A DNA stretch of 22,089 bases from an uncultured Paracoccaceae bacterium (GCA_937927675.1 CALBSG010000105.1:1-22089), one strand, 5' to 3'; numbered from the stretch's first letter, positions 14,324 to 22,089 are shown. A program made the numbers and translations. Notes: generated by a model not told the origin, from the sequence alone.

Positions 14324-15830
14324 GGAAGCGTTTGTTTTCTTCCAGCACGTTCAGGTCCATGTGGTTACGCATGTAGCGTTCCGAGGCCGCGCGCAGCGGC
14401 TGATGGTCCCAAGGGTAGTAGTTGCCGTTGCGCAGGGCCTCATAAACCACCCATCGGCGCGCCTGACTTTGGCGCACTTCGGCGTCATAGGCGGCCATGT
14501 CCCAGCGGGCCTTCGCCAATGCTTGGAAATGCGTCAGCACTTCGGCGGCACGCGGATCCCCTGCGAGGTTGTTGGTTTCCTCGGGGTCGCCCGCCACATC
14601 GAACAGCAGGTCAGGATCGGCCGGGCAGTGGATGTATTTCCATGCGCCTTGCCGCAGGCAGACCATTGGGGTGATGGTGCCTTCGGCGGCATATTCCATC
14701 GCAACGGGGCTGGTGCGTTCGATGCCCTTGGCCAAGGGGACAAGGCTTTCTCCATCCGTCCAAGGCATGACCTCGTCCATCGAGATGCCCGCCAGATCGC
14801 ACAGCGTTGGCGTCAGGTCGATGGTGGAAACCGGGGTGGTGATGGTGGCGGGTGTCAGGCCGGGGGCCGAGATCATCAAGGGCACGCGCGCCGAGCCTTC
14901 GAAGAAGTTCATCTTGAACCACAGGCTCTTGCGGCCCAGCATTTCGCCATGGTCTGAAACGAAGACGATGATCGCTTCTTGGCGTGAGGCTTCGAGCACC
15001 GCCAGAATTTCGCCGATCTTGTCATCGACATAAGAGATATTGGCAAAATAGCCTTGGCGCGAGCGGCGGATATGGTCGGGCGTAACCTCCATCGACCGCC
15101 AGTCACAGGCGTCCATCAGGCGTTTGGAGTGGGGGTCCATGTCTTCATAGGCAAGGCTCTGCGGCGGCTCCAGTTCCGGGATGCCTTCGTAAAGATCCCA
15201 GTATTTGCGGCGCGCGACAAAGGGATCGTGTGGGTGGGTGAAGCTGGCGGTCAGGCACCATGGGCGCGGGTCAAGGCCGCGCGACAGATCGTAAAGCTTC
15301 TGCACCGCCTGATGGCAAACGTCGTCGTCGTATTCCAGCTGGTTGGTGATTTCCGCCACGCCTGCGCCGGTGACGGAGCCCATGTTGTGATACCACCAAT
15401 CGATGCGTTCGCCGGGTTTGCGATAGTCTGGCGTCCAGCCGAAATCGGCGGGGTAGATGTCGGTGGTCAGGCGTTCCTCGAACCCGTGCAGCTGGTCGGG
15501 ACCGACAAAATGCATCTTGCCCGACAGCGCCGTGTAATAGCCCGCGCGGCGCAGATGGTGGGCATAGGTCGGGATGTCAGAGCAAAATTCAGCGGCGTTG
15601 TCATAGACCCGCGTGCGCCGGGGCAGGGCGCCCGACATAAAGGCGGCACGGGCCGGCGCGCATAGCGGCGACGCGGTATAGCTGTTGGCAAAGCGCACCG
15701 AGTTTGCGGCCAGTTTGCGCAGGTTCGGCACATGCAGGAAGTCGGCGGGGCCGTCTTCAAACAGCGTCCCGGTCAACTGGTCGACCATCAGGATCAGGAT
15801 ATTGGGGCGCTTCGGCGAAGACTTGGTCAT
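14310..15830 (-). CDS. betC: Choline-sulfatase
   Basis: A 506-residue type I sulfatase that hydrolyses choline-O-sulfate to choline and sulfate. The formylglycine motif reads CAPAR with Cys57 (in SPLCAPARAAFMSG), the choline-sulfatase variant of CxPxR. Further hallmarks are VDQ near residue 17, the SGKMHFVGPDQLHGFEERL block (Lys105, His107), DWWYHNMGSVTGAGVAEITN, SFTHPHDPFVARRKYWDLYE, SDHGEM (Asp293, His294), and the characteristic choline-sulfatase C-terminal tail ending DLNVLEENKRFPRG. There is no signal peptide, so it is cytoplasmic and needs imported substrate. The ATG at 15830 has GGAG upstream and directly precedes the first sulfatase beta-strand. It is convergent with the GMC gene and divergent from the PhoX-like gene; the usual betI/betB/betA partners are absent here. 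Confidence 0.93.
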   Translation of the reverse strand: MTKSSPKRPNILILMVDQLTGTLFEDGPADFLHVPNLRKLAANSVRFANSYTASPLCAPARAAFMSGALPRRTRVYDNAAEFCSDIPTYAHHLRRAGYYTALSGKMHFVGPDQLHGFEERLTTDIYPADFGWTPDYRKPGERIDWWYHNMGSVTGAGVAEITNQLEYDDDVCHQAVQKLYDLSRGLDPRPWCLTASFTHPHDPFVARRKYWDLYEGIPELEPPQSLAYEDMDPHSKRLMDACDWRSMEVTPDHIRRSRQGYFANISYVDDKIGEILAVLEASRQEAIIVFVSDHGEMLGRKSLWFKMNFFEGSARVPLMISAPGLTPATITTPVSTIDLTPTLCDLAGISMDEVMPWTDGESLVPLAKGIERTSPVAMEYAAEGTITPMVCLRQGAWKYIHCPADPDLLFDVAGDPEETNNLAGDPRAAEVLTHFQALAKARWDMAAYDAEVRQSQARRWVVYEALRNGNYYPWDHQPLRAASERYMRNHMDLNVLEENKRFPRGE

Positions 15831-15906
15831 GACGGCTCCGGGGCATTGGGAATGGCGGCAGCCTAGCCTGTCTTGGGGCGGCGGCAAGGCCCGGCGACAC
15901 GGTTTT

Positions 15907-15924
15907 CTGACATTAACCTGTTAC
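15907..15924 (+). promoter_or_regulatory. Candidate Pho box (PhoB binding site)
   Basis: CTGACAT-TAAC-CTGTTAC is a pair of 7-base direct repeats 11 bases apart, the 7-4-7 layout of the PhoB box (consensus CTGTCAT-N4-CTGTCAC). Each half differs from its consensus half by one base. It points toward the PhoX-like gene and ends 51 bases before its ATG. Many PhoX genes belong to the Pho regulon, so the match fits the context. The expected -10 box is not obvious. Confidence 0.55.
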
Positions 15925-15975
15925 ATGCGCGTCGTTGTTGCGTTACGGCATGGGCCCAAGAGAGGAGCCGAAGTC

Positions 15976-17418
15976 ATGGAGGTTGAGTTGAAGCGAATCT
16001 TGCTGGGGGCCCTTTTGGTTGGTGTTGCGGCGCACGCAGGGGCCGAGGATTTTGGCGTTGCGGTCGATGCTTTGCTGGCCCGAAACGCGCCCGCACTGTT
16101 TGGGATCGAAGCACCCTTGGCGCACTCTGCCGCGGCAAGCCCGATGCAGGGCTACCGGGTTGCTGGCCGCAGCGCTGCCGATAGCATCGCTTTGGCCGAT
16201 GGGCTGGTCGCCGAGTTCCTGACAACCGAGGCTGCCTCACACAGCGACATGATGGCCTTTTATCCGGCCACGGCCCCAAGCCATCTGATTTCCTGCATTG
16301 AAAGCGATGCCGAAACCCTCGAACCGGGCAAAATGCAGCCCGGTGTGCAGCGCATTTCACTGGCTGACGGCAAGGTGGAAACCATCGTGCGGGGGACCGC
16401 GCATTGCGACGGTATCCGCACCACCCCTTGGGGCACTATCCTGTTCACCGAAGAACGCGATCAGGGGGGGGCTTATGAAATCCTGAACCCGCTGGCGATG
16501 TCCAAGGTGGTGACGGTTCTGAACGGTGACACGGGCGAGACCACGGATCCGGCCGCCGTGGTGCGCCGTCCGGCCTTGCCCATCATGCGCTGGGAGGGAA
16601 TCGCGGTTTTGCAGAGCGGTGTCGTCTATGGCGGCGACGAATTGCGTCCCGGAACCACTGCGCCCAACGCCGATGGGGGCGCGATGTACAAATTCATCCC
16701 CGAAACACCCTTTGCCGGTGGGGCGATTGCCCGCTTGGAGGATTCGCCTCTTGTCGCGGGCAAGGCCTATGCCATGCAGGTGCAGTGTGAGCGCGATCTG
16801 GTGCAGTACGGGCAGGGCTGCGAAGTTGGCAATGCGACGTGGATCGAGGTCGATCCCGCCAAGGCGCGCAGCGATGCAAATGAAAAAGGGGCGACAGGAT
16901 TTTATCGCCCCGAAGATCTGCATCAGGATTTGACCTACACCGCAGGGGTGCGGTTTTGTTTCAGCAATACCGGCAATGATGCGGCGGGGAACTATGCCGA
17001 GGTGATGTGCGCCACCGACAGCGATCCTTTGGCGCCGGGGCCTGATGCGCTGGGCAAGCGGATGCCGACCACGGTGATCAACCGCTTCATCGAAGGCGAT
17101 ACCGAGTTCAACTCCTTTGACAATCTCGACTTTCAGCCCGGCACTGGAATTCTTTATGTGGCCGAGGATCACCTGAATGGCGATGTCTGGGCCTGTCTGC
17201 CCGATGGGGCGGACCGCGATGTAAAGTCTGACGGCTGCATCCGAGTCGCTTCGGTGAAAGACAGCAGCGCCGAGCCGACCGGCTTCATTTTTGATGCCAG
17301 CGGCAAGGCGGCCTATCTGTCGATTCAACATTCCGATGACAGCGCAATGCCGAAGGTTGATGGCTATGGCACGGATGATCTGGTGAAGATCACGGGCTTT
17401 GGCGAGGTTCAGAAGTGA
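15976..17418 (+). CDS. PhoX/DUF839-family secreted beta-propeller protein, possible alkaline phosphatase
   Basis: A 480-residue exported protein. Residues 1-23 look like a Sec signal peptide (AHAGA cleavage region); no twin arginine is present, unlike classical Tat-exported PhoX. The mature part shows PhoX landmarks: HCDGIRTTPWGTILFTEE, which parallels the Cys-Gly-Gly...PWGTW...CEE metal site (Cys144, Glu159), MRWEGIAV with Glu207, a possible metal ligand, and the late propeller strands DNLDFQPGTGILYVAEDH and EPTGFIFDASGKAAYLSIQH. The family uses iron and calcium to hydrolyse phosphoesters. The start at 15976 has GAGGAG eight bases upstream. The candidate Pho box upstream supports a phosphate-scavenging role. 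Enzyme activity is inferred; it may be a non-phosphatase DUF839 relative. Confidence 0.82.
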   Translation: MEVELKRILLGALLVGVAAHAGAEDFGVAVDALLARNAPALFGIEAPLAHSAAASPMQGYRVAGRSAADSIALADGLVAEFLTTEAASHSDMMAFYPATAPSHLISCIESDAETLEPGKMQPGVQRISLADGKVETIVRGTAHCDGIRTTPWGTILFTEERDQGGAYEILNPLAMSKVVTVLNGDTGETTDPAAVVRRPALPIMRWEGIAVLQSGVVYGGDELRPGTTAPNADGGAMYKFIPETPFAGGAIARLEDSPLVAGKAYAMQVQCERDLVQYGQGCEVGNATWIEVDPAKARSDANEKGATGFYRPEDLHQDLTYTAGVRFCFSNTGNDAAGNYAEVMCATDSDPLAPGPDALGKRMPTTVINRFIEGDTEFNSFDNLDFQPGTGILYVAEDHLNGDVWACLPDGADRDVKSDGCIRVASVKDSSAEPTGFIFDASGKAAYLSIQHSDDSAMPKVDGYGTDDLVKITGFGEVQK

Positions 17419-17475
17419 GGCGTGGATAAGCGGTCCGCTGCGCCGGTCTGAAACACCTGCGGTTTTCCAGGATTT

Positions 17476-17501
17476 CGTCGCTTCCAGCATGTGAAGCGAC
17501 G
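17476..17501. repeat. Hairpin CGTCGCTTC-N8-GAAGCGACG downstream of the PhoX-like gene
   Basis: Perfect 9-base arms (17476-17484 and 17493-17501), extendable outward by one G-T and two A-T pairs, lie in the 138-base gap before the CocE-like gene. It may terminate the PhoX-like transcript, but no T-run follows on the plus strand. Its ATTTCGTCGC (17472-17481) also occurs at 12555-12564 in the other intergenic repeat. Confidence 0.5.
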
Positions 17502-17531
17502 GAAATGACAAGAGCGACGATCAGGAACATG

Positions 17532-17548
17532 CCCTGTTATACGCAGGG
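17532..17548 (+). promoter_or_regulatory. Small inverted repeat CCCTG-N7-CAGGG covering a ribosome site
   Basis: CCCTG (17532-17536) can pair with CAGGG (17544-17548), which contains part of the AGGGAG ribosome site (17545-17550) of the CocE-like gene. The stem could modulate initiation, or the palindrome could be an operator. With only five base pairs it may be coincidental. Confidence 0.3.
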
Positions 17549-17556
17549 AGAATTCA

Positions 17557-19578
17557 ATGGTCGTCGTCACCGCATTTCCGCACCAAATCAAAGAAACCCC
17601 GGATATGGGGATTGTCCTGTCAGACGGCTGCCGTCTGTCTGCGCGGGTCTGGATGCCCGACGATGCAGCGGCAAATCCGGTTCCGGCCATTCTGGAATAT
17701 ATACCGTATCGCAAACGCGACGGCACCTTGCCGCGCGATGAGATGATGCATCCCTATTTCGCGGGTCATGGCTATGCCGCCGTGCGGGTCGATATGCGCG
17801 GCTGTGGCGACAGCCAAGGGCTGATCGCCGACGAATACACCGAGCAAGAGCTGCGCGACGCCGAGGAGGTGATCGCTTGGTTGGCGCGTCAGCCGTGGTG
17901 TTCGGGTGCGGTGGGGATGATGGGCAAGAGCTGGGGCGGGTTCAACTGCCTGCAGACGGCCTTTCGCCAGCCGCCCGCCTTGAAAGCCGTGGTTTCAGTC
18001 TGTTCAACGACCGATCGTTTTGCCGATGATATCCACTTCAAGGGCGGCTGCCTGCTGGGTGAAAATTTCGGCTGGGGGGCGGTGATGTTGTCCTATTCCA
18101 GCCGCCCGGCGGACCCCGCACTGCGGGCCGATTGGCGCGAGGACTGGCTGGCGCGGCTCGAGGCCGAGCCGTGGCTCGCGCCGCGCTGGGCAGGTCATCA
18201 GGCGCGGGATGCCTATTGGAAACATGGGTCCGTCTGCGAAGATTATGCCCGCATGACCGTTCCGGTTCAGATCTGGGGCGGCTGGGCTGACAATTACATG
18301 AACACGGTGGCCGCTTTGGTTGCCAATTGTGCCGGGCCGGTCAAAGGCATTGTCGGGCCTTGGGTGCATCAATACCCCCATACCGCCGTGCCGGGTCCGC
18401 AGATCGGCTTTCTGCAAGAAGCGCTGCGCTGGTGGGATCGCTGGCTGAAGGGCGTGTCCAACGGCGCAGAGGCTGACCCGGCCTATCGGGTTTATCGGCT
18501 TGATTCTGAGGCGCCGGATGCCAGCGCCAAGCACCGCGCCGGGACTTGGGTGGCCGAAGCGGCATGGCCCAGCCCACGGGTAAAGCGAGAGGTGTTGCAT
18601 CTGGGGCTGGCGTCCGGGGCGCCGCCCCTTGCCCCGGGATTCTTCGGCCACATTGAAGGTGATTTCCGGGCTGAGATCGCCACGCCGCAGCATCTGGGTC
18701 TGCACACGGGCGAGTTTTTCCCGATGGGGCTGAATGCCGAAATGCCGGGCGATCAGGCTGGCGATGATGCGATGTCGGTTTGCTTTGAGGGGCCGGAGTT
18801 GGCGGCGCCGCTGGATCTGATCGGTGCGGCGCGGCTGTCGTTGCGGCTGTCGTCGGATGCGCCTCTGGGCTTTGTCGTCGCGCGGTTGTGCGATGTGGGG
18901 CCAGATGGTCGTTCGGTGCGCATTGCGCATGGCATGCTGAACCTGTGTCACCGCGATGGAATGGAAAACCCTGCGCCTTTGGTGCCGGGGCAGGCGGTCG
19001 ACGTTGCTTTTGACATTGACCAAATGGCCTACCGGCTGGCCCCCGGCCACCGGTTGCGATTGGCGCTGTCGAATTCCTATTGGCCCTTCGTTTGGCCTTC
19101 ACCGCAGGCGGGCAAACTGACGCTTGTGGCGGGGCGCCTTGATCTTCCGGTGCATCAGGGCGCGGCTGGCGAATGGACGCCGCCCCCGGCAGAACATGCC
19201 AAACCGTGGCAGCACAAGGTGCTGCGCGAGGGCAAGACCACCCGCAAGATCGAGACGGATCTTATCACCGGCAAGGTTGCCTTGGTGATCCGCGATGATC
19301 TGGGGGATGCGGAAAACCTGACGCATGGGTTGCAGACCGGCGAGACGATGACCGAACTTTGGGAGGTTCATCCCGACGATCCGCTGTCGGCCCGCGCGGT
19401 GCACACTTGGGAGCAGCGCCTGTCGCGCGGGGATTGGCGCGTGCGGACCGAAGTGCATACCGAAATGACAGCCAGTGCCAGCCATCTGCGGCTGCAGGCC
19501 CGGTTGACCGCCTATGAGGGTGAGACAAAGATTTTTGAGCGGTCTTTTGATGACGAGGTGCCGCGCGTCTTTGTGTGA
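17557..19578 (+). CDS. CocE/NonD-family alpha/beta serine hydrolase (peptidase S15-like)
   Basis: A 673-residue hydrolase of the X-Pro dipeptidyl-peptidase/cocaine-esterase family, acting on ester or amide bonds. The N-terminal alpha/beta-hydrolase domain has the oxyanion-region YIPYRKRDG, DMRGCGDSQG, and the nucleophile elbow GKSWGGF with Ser125. The likely triad partners are Asp245 in WGGWADNYM and His271 in GPWVHQYPH. A helical cap sits between Ser and Asp. A C-terminal jelly-roll (PepX_C) spans about residues 310-560, followed by about 110 extra residues of unknown role. No signal peptide is seen, so it is cytosolic. The start at 17557 has GGGAG six bases upstream. It precedes a peptide-type ABC transporter in the same direction, suggesting that it processes the imported compound. 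The substrate is unknown. Confidence 0.87.
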   Translation: MVVVTAFPHQIKETPDMGIVLSDGCRLSARVWMPDDAAANPVPAILEYIPYRKRDGTLPRDEMMHPYFAGHGYAAVRVDMRGCGDSQGLIADEYTEQELRDAEEVIAWLARQPWCSGAVGMMGKSWGGFNCLQTAFRQPPALKAVVSVCSTTDRFADDIHFKGGCLLGENFGWGAVMLSYSSRPADPALRADWREDWLARLEAEPWLAPRWAGHQARDAYWKHGSVCEDYARMTVPVQIWGGWADNYMNTVAALVANCAGPVKGIVGPWVHQYPHTAVPGPQIGFLQEALRWWDRWLKGVSNGAEADPAYRVYRLDSEAPDASAKHRAGTWVAEAAWPSPRVKREVLHLGLASGAPPLAPGFFGHIEGDFRAEIATPQHLGLHTGEFFPMGLNAEMPGDQAGDDAMSVCFEGPELAAPLDLIGAARLSLRLSSDAPLGFVVARLCDVGPDGRSVRIAHGMLNLCHRDGMENPAPLVPGQAVDVAFDIDQMAYRLAPGHRLRLALSNSYWPFVWPSPQAGKLTLVAGRLDLPVHQGAAGEWTPPPAEHAKPWQHKVLREGKTTRKIETDLITGKVALVIRDDLGDAENLTHGLQTGETMTELWEVHPDDPLSARAVHTWEQRLSRGDWRVRTEVHTEMTASASHLRLQARLTAYEGETKIFERSFDDEVPRVFV

Positions 19579-19582
19579 CGCC

Positions 19583-19618
19583 AAGCCATGGCAAGAATCG
19601 TTGCCAGACCCAAGGCTT
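19583..19618 (+). repeat. Nested inverted repeat after the hydrolase gene
   Basis: TGGCAA (19589-19594) and TTGCCA (19601-19606) form a 6-bp stem with a 6-base loop; outer arms AAGCC (19583-19587) and GGCTT (19614-19618) can extend it imperfectly. It lies in the 111-base gap before the binding-protein gene. It may attenuate read-through or stabilise the transcript end. No T-run follows. Confidence 0.4.
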
Positions 19619-19689
19619 CGCGATTTAGTGGGTTTCAAATCAACAAGAAGGCACCGGTAATCCGGGCCAAAAAGCAGGGAGAAAAGTCT

Positions 19690-21279
19690 ATGTCCGATCA
19701 ACTCGACCAGATGATCGCACGGGTGCGCAAAGGCGCGATGACCCGCCGCGAATTCGTGGGCCGCACCACGGCGATGGGGGTTTCCGCTGCCCTTGCAGGG
19801 GCGTTGTTCACCAAGGCTGCACATGCCGAAGAGCCCAAAAAAGGCGGCGTCATCCGTATCGGGATGCAGGGCGGTGAATCCACCAACTCGCTGGACCCGG
19901 CATTGGCCGCTTCGGAAGTGCCTTTCCAGGTGAACATGACCTGGGGCGAAATGCTGGTCGATGTGAACCCCGACGGCACCATTGATCACCGTATCGCTGA
20001 AGAGGTTTCTTCCTCGTCCGACGCGACGGAATGGAAATTCAAGATTCGCGCCGGTGTGGAATTCCACGATGGCAAGACCGTTACGGCGGATGATGTGATT
20101 GCCACGCTGAAGCGCCACACCGACGAAAAGTCGCAATCGGGCGCTTTGGGCATCGTGCAGGGCATCACCGAGATGAAGGCCGAAGGTGACATGGTCACGC
20201 TGAAGCTGAACGCCGCCAACGCCGACCTGCCCTATCTGATGGCCGACTATCACCTGATGATCCAGCCCGGTGGCGGTGTGGACAATCCGGCGGCAGGCAT
20301 CGGTGCTGGCCCCTATAAGGTGGTCGTGAACGAGCCGGGCGTGCGCCATACCTTCGTCAAGCATGCCAATTATTTCGACAGCTCGATCGGTCATGCCGAT
20401 GAGGTGGAGATTCTTGTCATCAACGACAACACGGCCCGTACCGCTGCACTGCAGTCCGGTCAGGTGCATATGATCAACCGGGTCGACCCGAAGATCGTCG
20501 AACTGCTGAAAGGCGTGCCGGGCGTGCAAATTCGCGCCGTTCCAGGCCGTGGTCACTATGTGTTCATCATGCATGTCGACAAGGCACCGTTTGACAACAA
20601 CGACCTGCGGATGGCGCTGAAATTGGCGATCAACCGTCAGGAACAGGTGGACAAGATCCTTGGCGGTCTGGGATCGCGCGGGAACGACTTCCCGATCAAC
20701 TCGGCCTATCCGTTCTTCGACGACAGCATTGAACAGCGCGAGTATGACGCGGCCAAAGCGGCCGAGTTCTACAAAAAGTCCGGCCATGACGGCAGCCCGA
20801 TCATCTTGGCCACCGCGCCGGGTGCCTTCCCGGGTGCGGTCGATGCGGCCAACCTCTTTGCCGCTTCGGCAAAGGCCGCAGGCATTCCGCTGGAAGTGAA
20901 GCTGGAGCCCGATGACGGCTACTGGTCGAACGTTTGGAACGTGGCCCCGTTCTGCGCCTCGTATTGGGGGGGCCGTCCGGTGCAGGATCAGATGTATTCC
21001 ACCGCTTACCTGTCCACCGCGGAATGGAACGACACCAAATTCAAGAACGCCAAGTTCGACGAGCTTTTGCTTGCGGCGCGCGGCGAATTGGATGCGGCCA
21101 AGCGCAAGGGTCAGTATTCGGAAATGGCGCATATCCTGCGCGACGAAGGCGGCCTGATCCTGCCGATGTTCAACGACTTTGTGTCGGGCGTGTCGGAAAC
21201 GGTCGGCGGCTGGATCGATGATCCGAACGGCGAACTGATGAACGGTCGGGCGCAAGTGCGCTGCTGGCTGAACGCCTAA
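19690..21279 (+). CDS. Peptide-family ABC transporter substrate-binding protein, Tat-exported
   Basis: A 529-residue periplasmic receptor of SBP family 5 (DppA/OppA type). A twin-arginine motif TRREFVG (Arg19-Arg20), a hydrophobic stretch and AHA (cleavage after about residue 46) indicate Tat export. The mature part starts EEPKKGGVIRIGM and shows family landmarks NSLDPALAASEVPFQ, the WKFKIRAGVEFHDGKTVTADDV block, GAGPYKVV, and a C-terminal GLILPMFNDFVSGVSETVGGW. Tat export is unusual for generic family 5 receptors but known in some. I chose the ATG at 19690 because GGGAG lies eight bases upstream and the Tat signal follows directly. The permease ATG lies 11 bases after its stop. Ligand unknown; this family also carries opines, nickel and other non-peptide solutes. 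Confidence 0.92.
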   Translation: MSDQLDQMIARVRKGAMTRREFVGRTTAMGVSAALAGALFTKAAHAEEPKKGGVIRIGMQGGESTNSLDPALAASEVPFQVNMTWGEMLVDVNPDGTIDHRIAEEVSSSSDATEWKFKIRAGVEFHDGKTVTADDVIATLKRHTDEKSQSGALGIVQGITEMKAEGDMVTLKLNAANADLPYLMADYHLMIQPGGGVDNPAAGIGAGPYKVVVNEPGVRHTFVKHANYFDSSIGHADEVEILVINDNTARTAALQSGQVHMINRVDPKIVELLKGVPGVQIRAVPGRGHYVFIMHVDKAPFDNNDLRMALKLAINRQEQVDKILGGLGSRGNDFPINSAYPFFDDSIEQREYDAAKAAEFYKKSGHDGSPIILATAPGAFPGAVDAANLFAASAKAAGIPLEVKLEPDDGYWSNVWNVAPFCASYWGGRPVQDQMYSTAYLSTAEWNDTKFKNAKFDELLLAARGELDAAKRKGQYSEMAHILRDEGGLILPMFNDFVSGVSETVGGWIDDPNGELMNGRAQVRCWLNA

Positions 21280-21290
21280 GGCCGGAACTC

Positions 21291-22089
21291 ATGCATCCGG
21301 TATTGAAACTGGTGGTCCAGCGCATTGCGCTGGGCCTCCTGCTCCTTCTCGCCGTTTCGGCTGTGATTTTTCTGGGGGTCGAGGCCCTGCCGGGTGATAC
21401 CGCGCAGGCCATTCTTGGCCAACAGGCGACACCCGAAGCCTTGGCCAACTTGCGCGAACAGATGGGATTGGATCAGCCTGCGCTAAGCCGCTATTTCAGC
21501 TGGCTGGGCGGCGTGTTGCAGGGCGACCTTGGCACAGCCCTGACTAATAAGGCCGATATCGCGCAATCCATCGGGCAACGGCTGGGCAACACGCTGTTCC
21601 TTGCAGGCTGTGCTGCCGCGATCTCGGTGCCGCTGGCGATCCTTTTGGGGGTCATTGCCGCGCGCTATGCGGGCCGCTGGCCTGACAAGGTGATTTCCGG
21701 CGTGACGCTGACCACGATCAGCCTGCCCGAATTCGTCGCGGCCTATTTCGTGATCTTCCTGCTGACACAAGTCATCCCGATCTTTCAGCCCGTTGCCATG
21801 GTGTTTCCTGGCATGAGTTTCTGGGCCAAGCTGCACGCCGTGGCCTTGCCGGTGATCGTTCTGGTTCTGGTGGTTCTGGCGCACATGATGCGCATGACCC
21901 GCGCTGCAATTCTGAACGTGATGCAATCGGCCTATATCGAAACCGCCGAGTTGAAGGGGCTTTCGCCGATCACGGTGATCTGGCGGCATGCTTTCCCCAA
22001 CGCCATCGCGCCGGTGGTCAATGTGGTGATGCTGAACCTTGCTTATCTGGTGGTCGGCGTTGTCGTGGTCGAAGTGGTGTTTGTTTACC
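21291..22089 (+). CDS. DppB-type ABC transporter permease (3' end outside window, partial)
   Basis: The visible 266 codons encode an inner-membrane permease of the dipeptide/oligopeptide (DppB/OppB) family. The N-terminus has the typical short cytoplasmic start and first membrane helix (ALGLLLLLAVSAVIFLGVEALPGD), then LREQMGLDQPALSRYFSWLGGVLQGDLGTAL, a family signature periplasmic loop. Further membrane helices follow, and the EAA-type loop is seen as ETAELKGLSPITVIWRHAFPNAIAPVV. The ATG at 21291 follows the binding-protein gene by 11 bases with a weak GGAA ribosome site. The reading frame runs off the window end; a DppC-type permease and one or two ATPases are expected beyond. Confidence 0.9.
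   Translation, partial: MHPVLKLVVQRIALGLLLLLAVSAVIFLGVEALPGDTAQAILGQQATPEALANLREQMGLDQPALSRYFSWLGGVLQGDLGTALTNKADIAQSIGQRLGNTLFLAGCAAAISVPLAILLGVIAARYAGRWPDKVISGVTLTTISLPEFVAAYFVIFLLTQVIPIFQPVAMVFPGMSFWAKLHAVALPVIVLVLVVLAHMMRMTRAAILNVMQSAYIETAELKGLSPITVIWRHAFPNAIAPVVNVVMLNLAYLVVGVVVVEVVFVY

Noticed and set aside
17537..17542. TTATAC as a -10 box for the CocE-like gene
   Set aside because: It lies too close to the ribosome site and no -35 hexamer occurs 16-18 bases upstream.
19099..21255. Long minus-strand open frame opposite the hydrolase end and binding protein
   Set aside because: Shadow of two well-recognised plus-strand genes; no domain or export signal recognised in its translation.
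1..22089. tRNA or rRNA genes, insertion sequences, CRISPR arrays, attachment sites
   Set aside because: No cloverleaf-like conserved sequence, transposase, terminal repeats or regularly spaced repeats were found on reading; gene style is uniform, with no sign of recent transfer.

Overview
The window is GC-rich and almost fully coding, with strong G/C bias at third codon positions. Gene content and protein flavour (a choline-sulfatase of the alphaproteobacterial BetC type, a carnitine dehydrogenase/thioesterase fusion, a Tat-exported peptide-type binding protein) suggest an alphaproteobacterium, most likely a Rhodobacterales/Roseobacter-group member. This is an inference from style, not a database match. 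I see no mobile elements, RNA genes or CRISPR arrays.

Layout. Bases 1-306 hold the end of a small membrane protein. Bases 303-1097 (minus) hold a LigB/DODA-type extradiol dioxygenase. Bases 1312-4972 hold an amino-acid-type binding protein, one permease (no ATPase) and an M3 metallopeptidase. Bases 5005-15830 form a quaternary-amine (betaine) catabolic region: a CdhR-like regulator (minus), divergent from a tight operon of a BKACE/dehydrocarnitine-cleavage enzyme (cdhC), a fused L-carnitine dehydrogenase-betainyl-CoA thioesterase (cdhA-cdhB), an acyl-CoA dehydrogenase, an ADP-forming acyl-CoA synthetase and a CaiD-type carnitinyl-CoA dehydratase. A GMC (choline-dehydrogenase-like) oxidoreductase follows, and a convergent choline-sulfatase (betC). 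Bases 15976-17418 encode a PhoX/DUF839-like secreted protein with a candidate Pho box upstream. Bases 17557-22089 hold a CocE/NonD-type serine hydrolase, a Tat-exported peptide-family ABC binding protein and the start of its DppB-type permease, cut by the window end.

How the genes may work together. The central operon can be read as a route from gamma-butyrobetaine or crotonobetaine to glycine betaine: CoA activation (ADP-forming synthetase), alpha,beta-dehydrogenation (acyl-CoA dehydrogenase), hydration to carnitinyl-CoA (CaiD), CoA release, oxidation to 3-dehydrocarnitine (CdhA domain), acetyl-CoA-dependent cleavage to betainyl-CoA plus acetoacetate (CdhC), and hydrolysis to glycine betaine (CdhB domain). 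BetC and the GMC enzyme could feed choline-O-sulfate and choline into the same betaine pool. The lower half (CdhR, CdhC, CdhA-CdhB) rests on known families. The upper half, with an ADP-forming synthetase in place of a CaiC/CaiB-type activation step, is the most interesting and least established part.

Several intergenic inverted repeats may set differential expression or transcript ends: 2104-2129, 4973-5004, 6998-7026, 12504-12522, 12545-12567, 14295-14323, 17476-17501 and 19583-19618.
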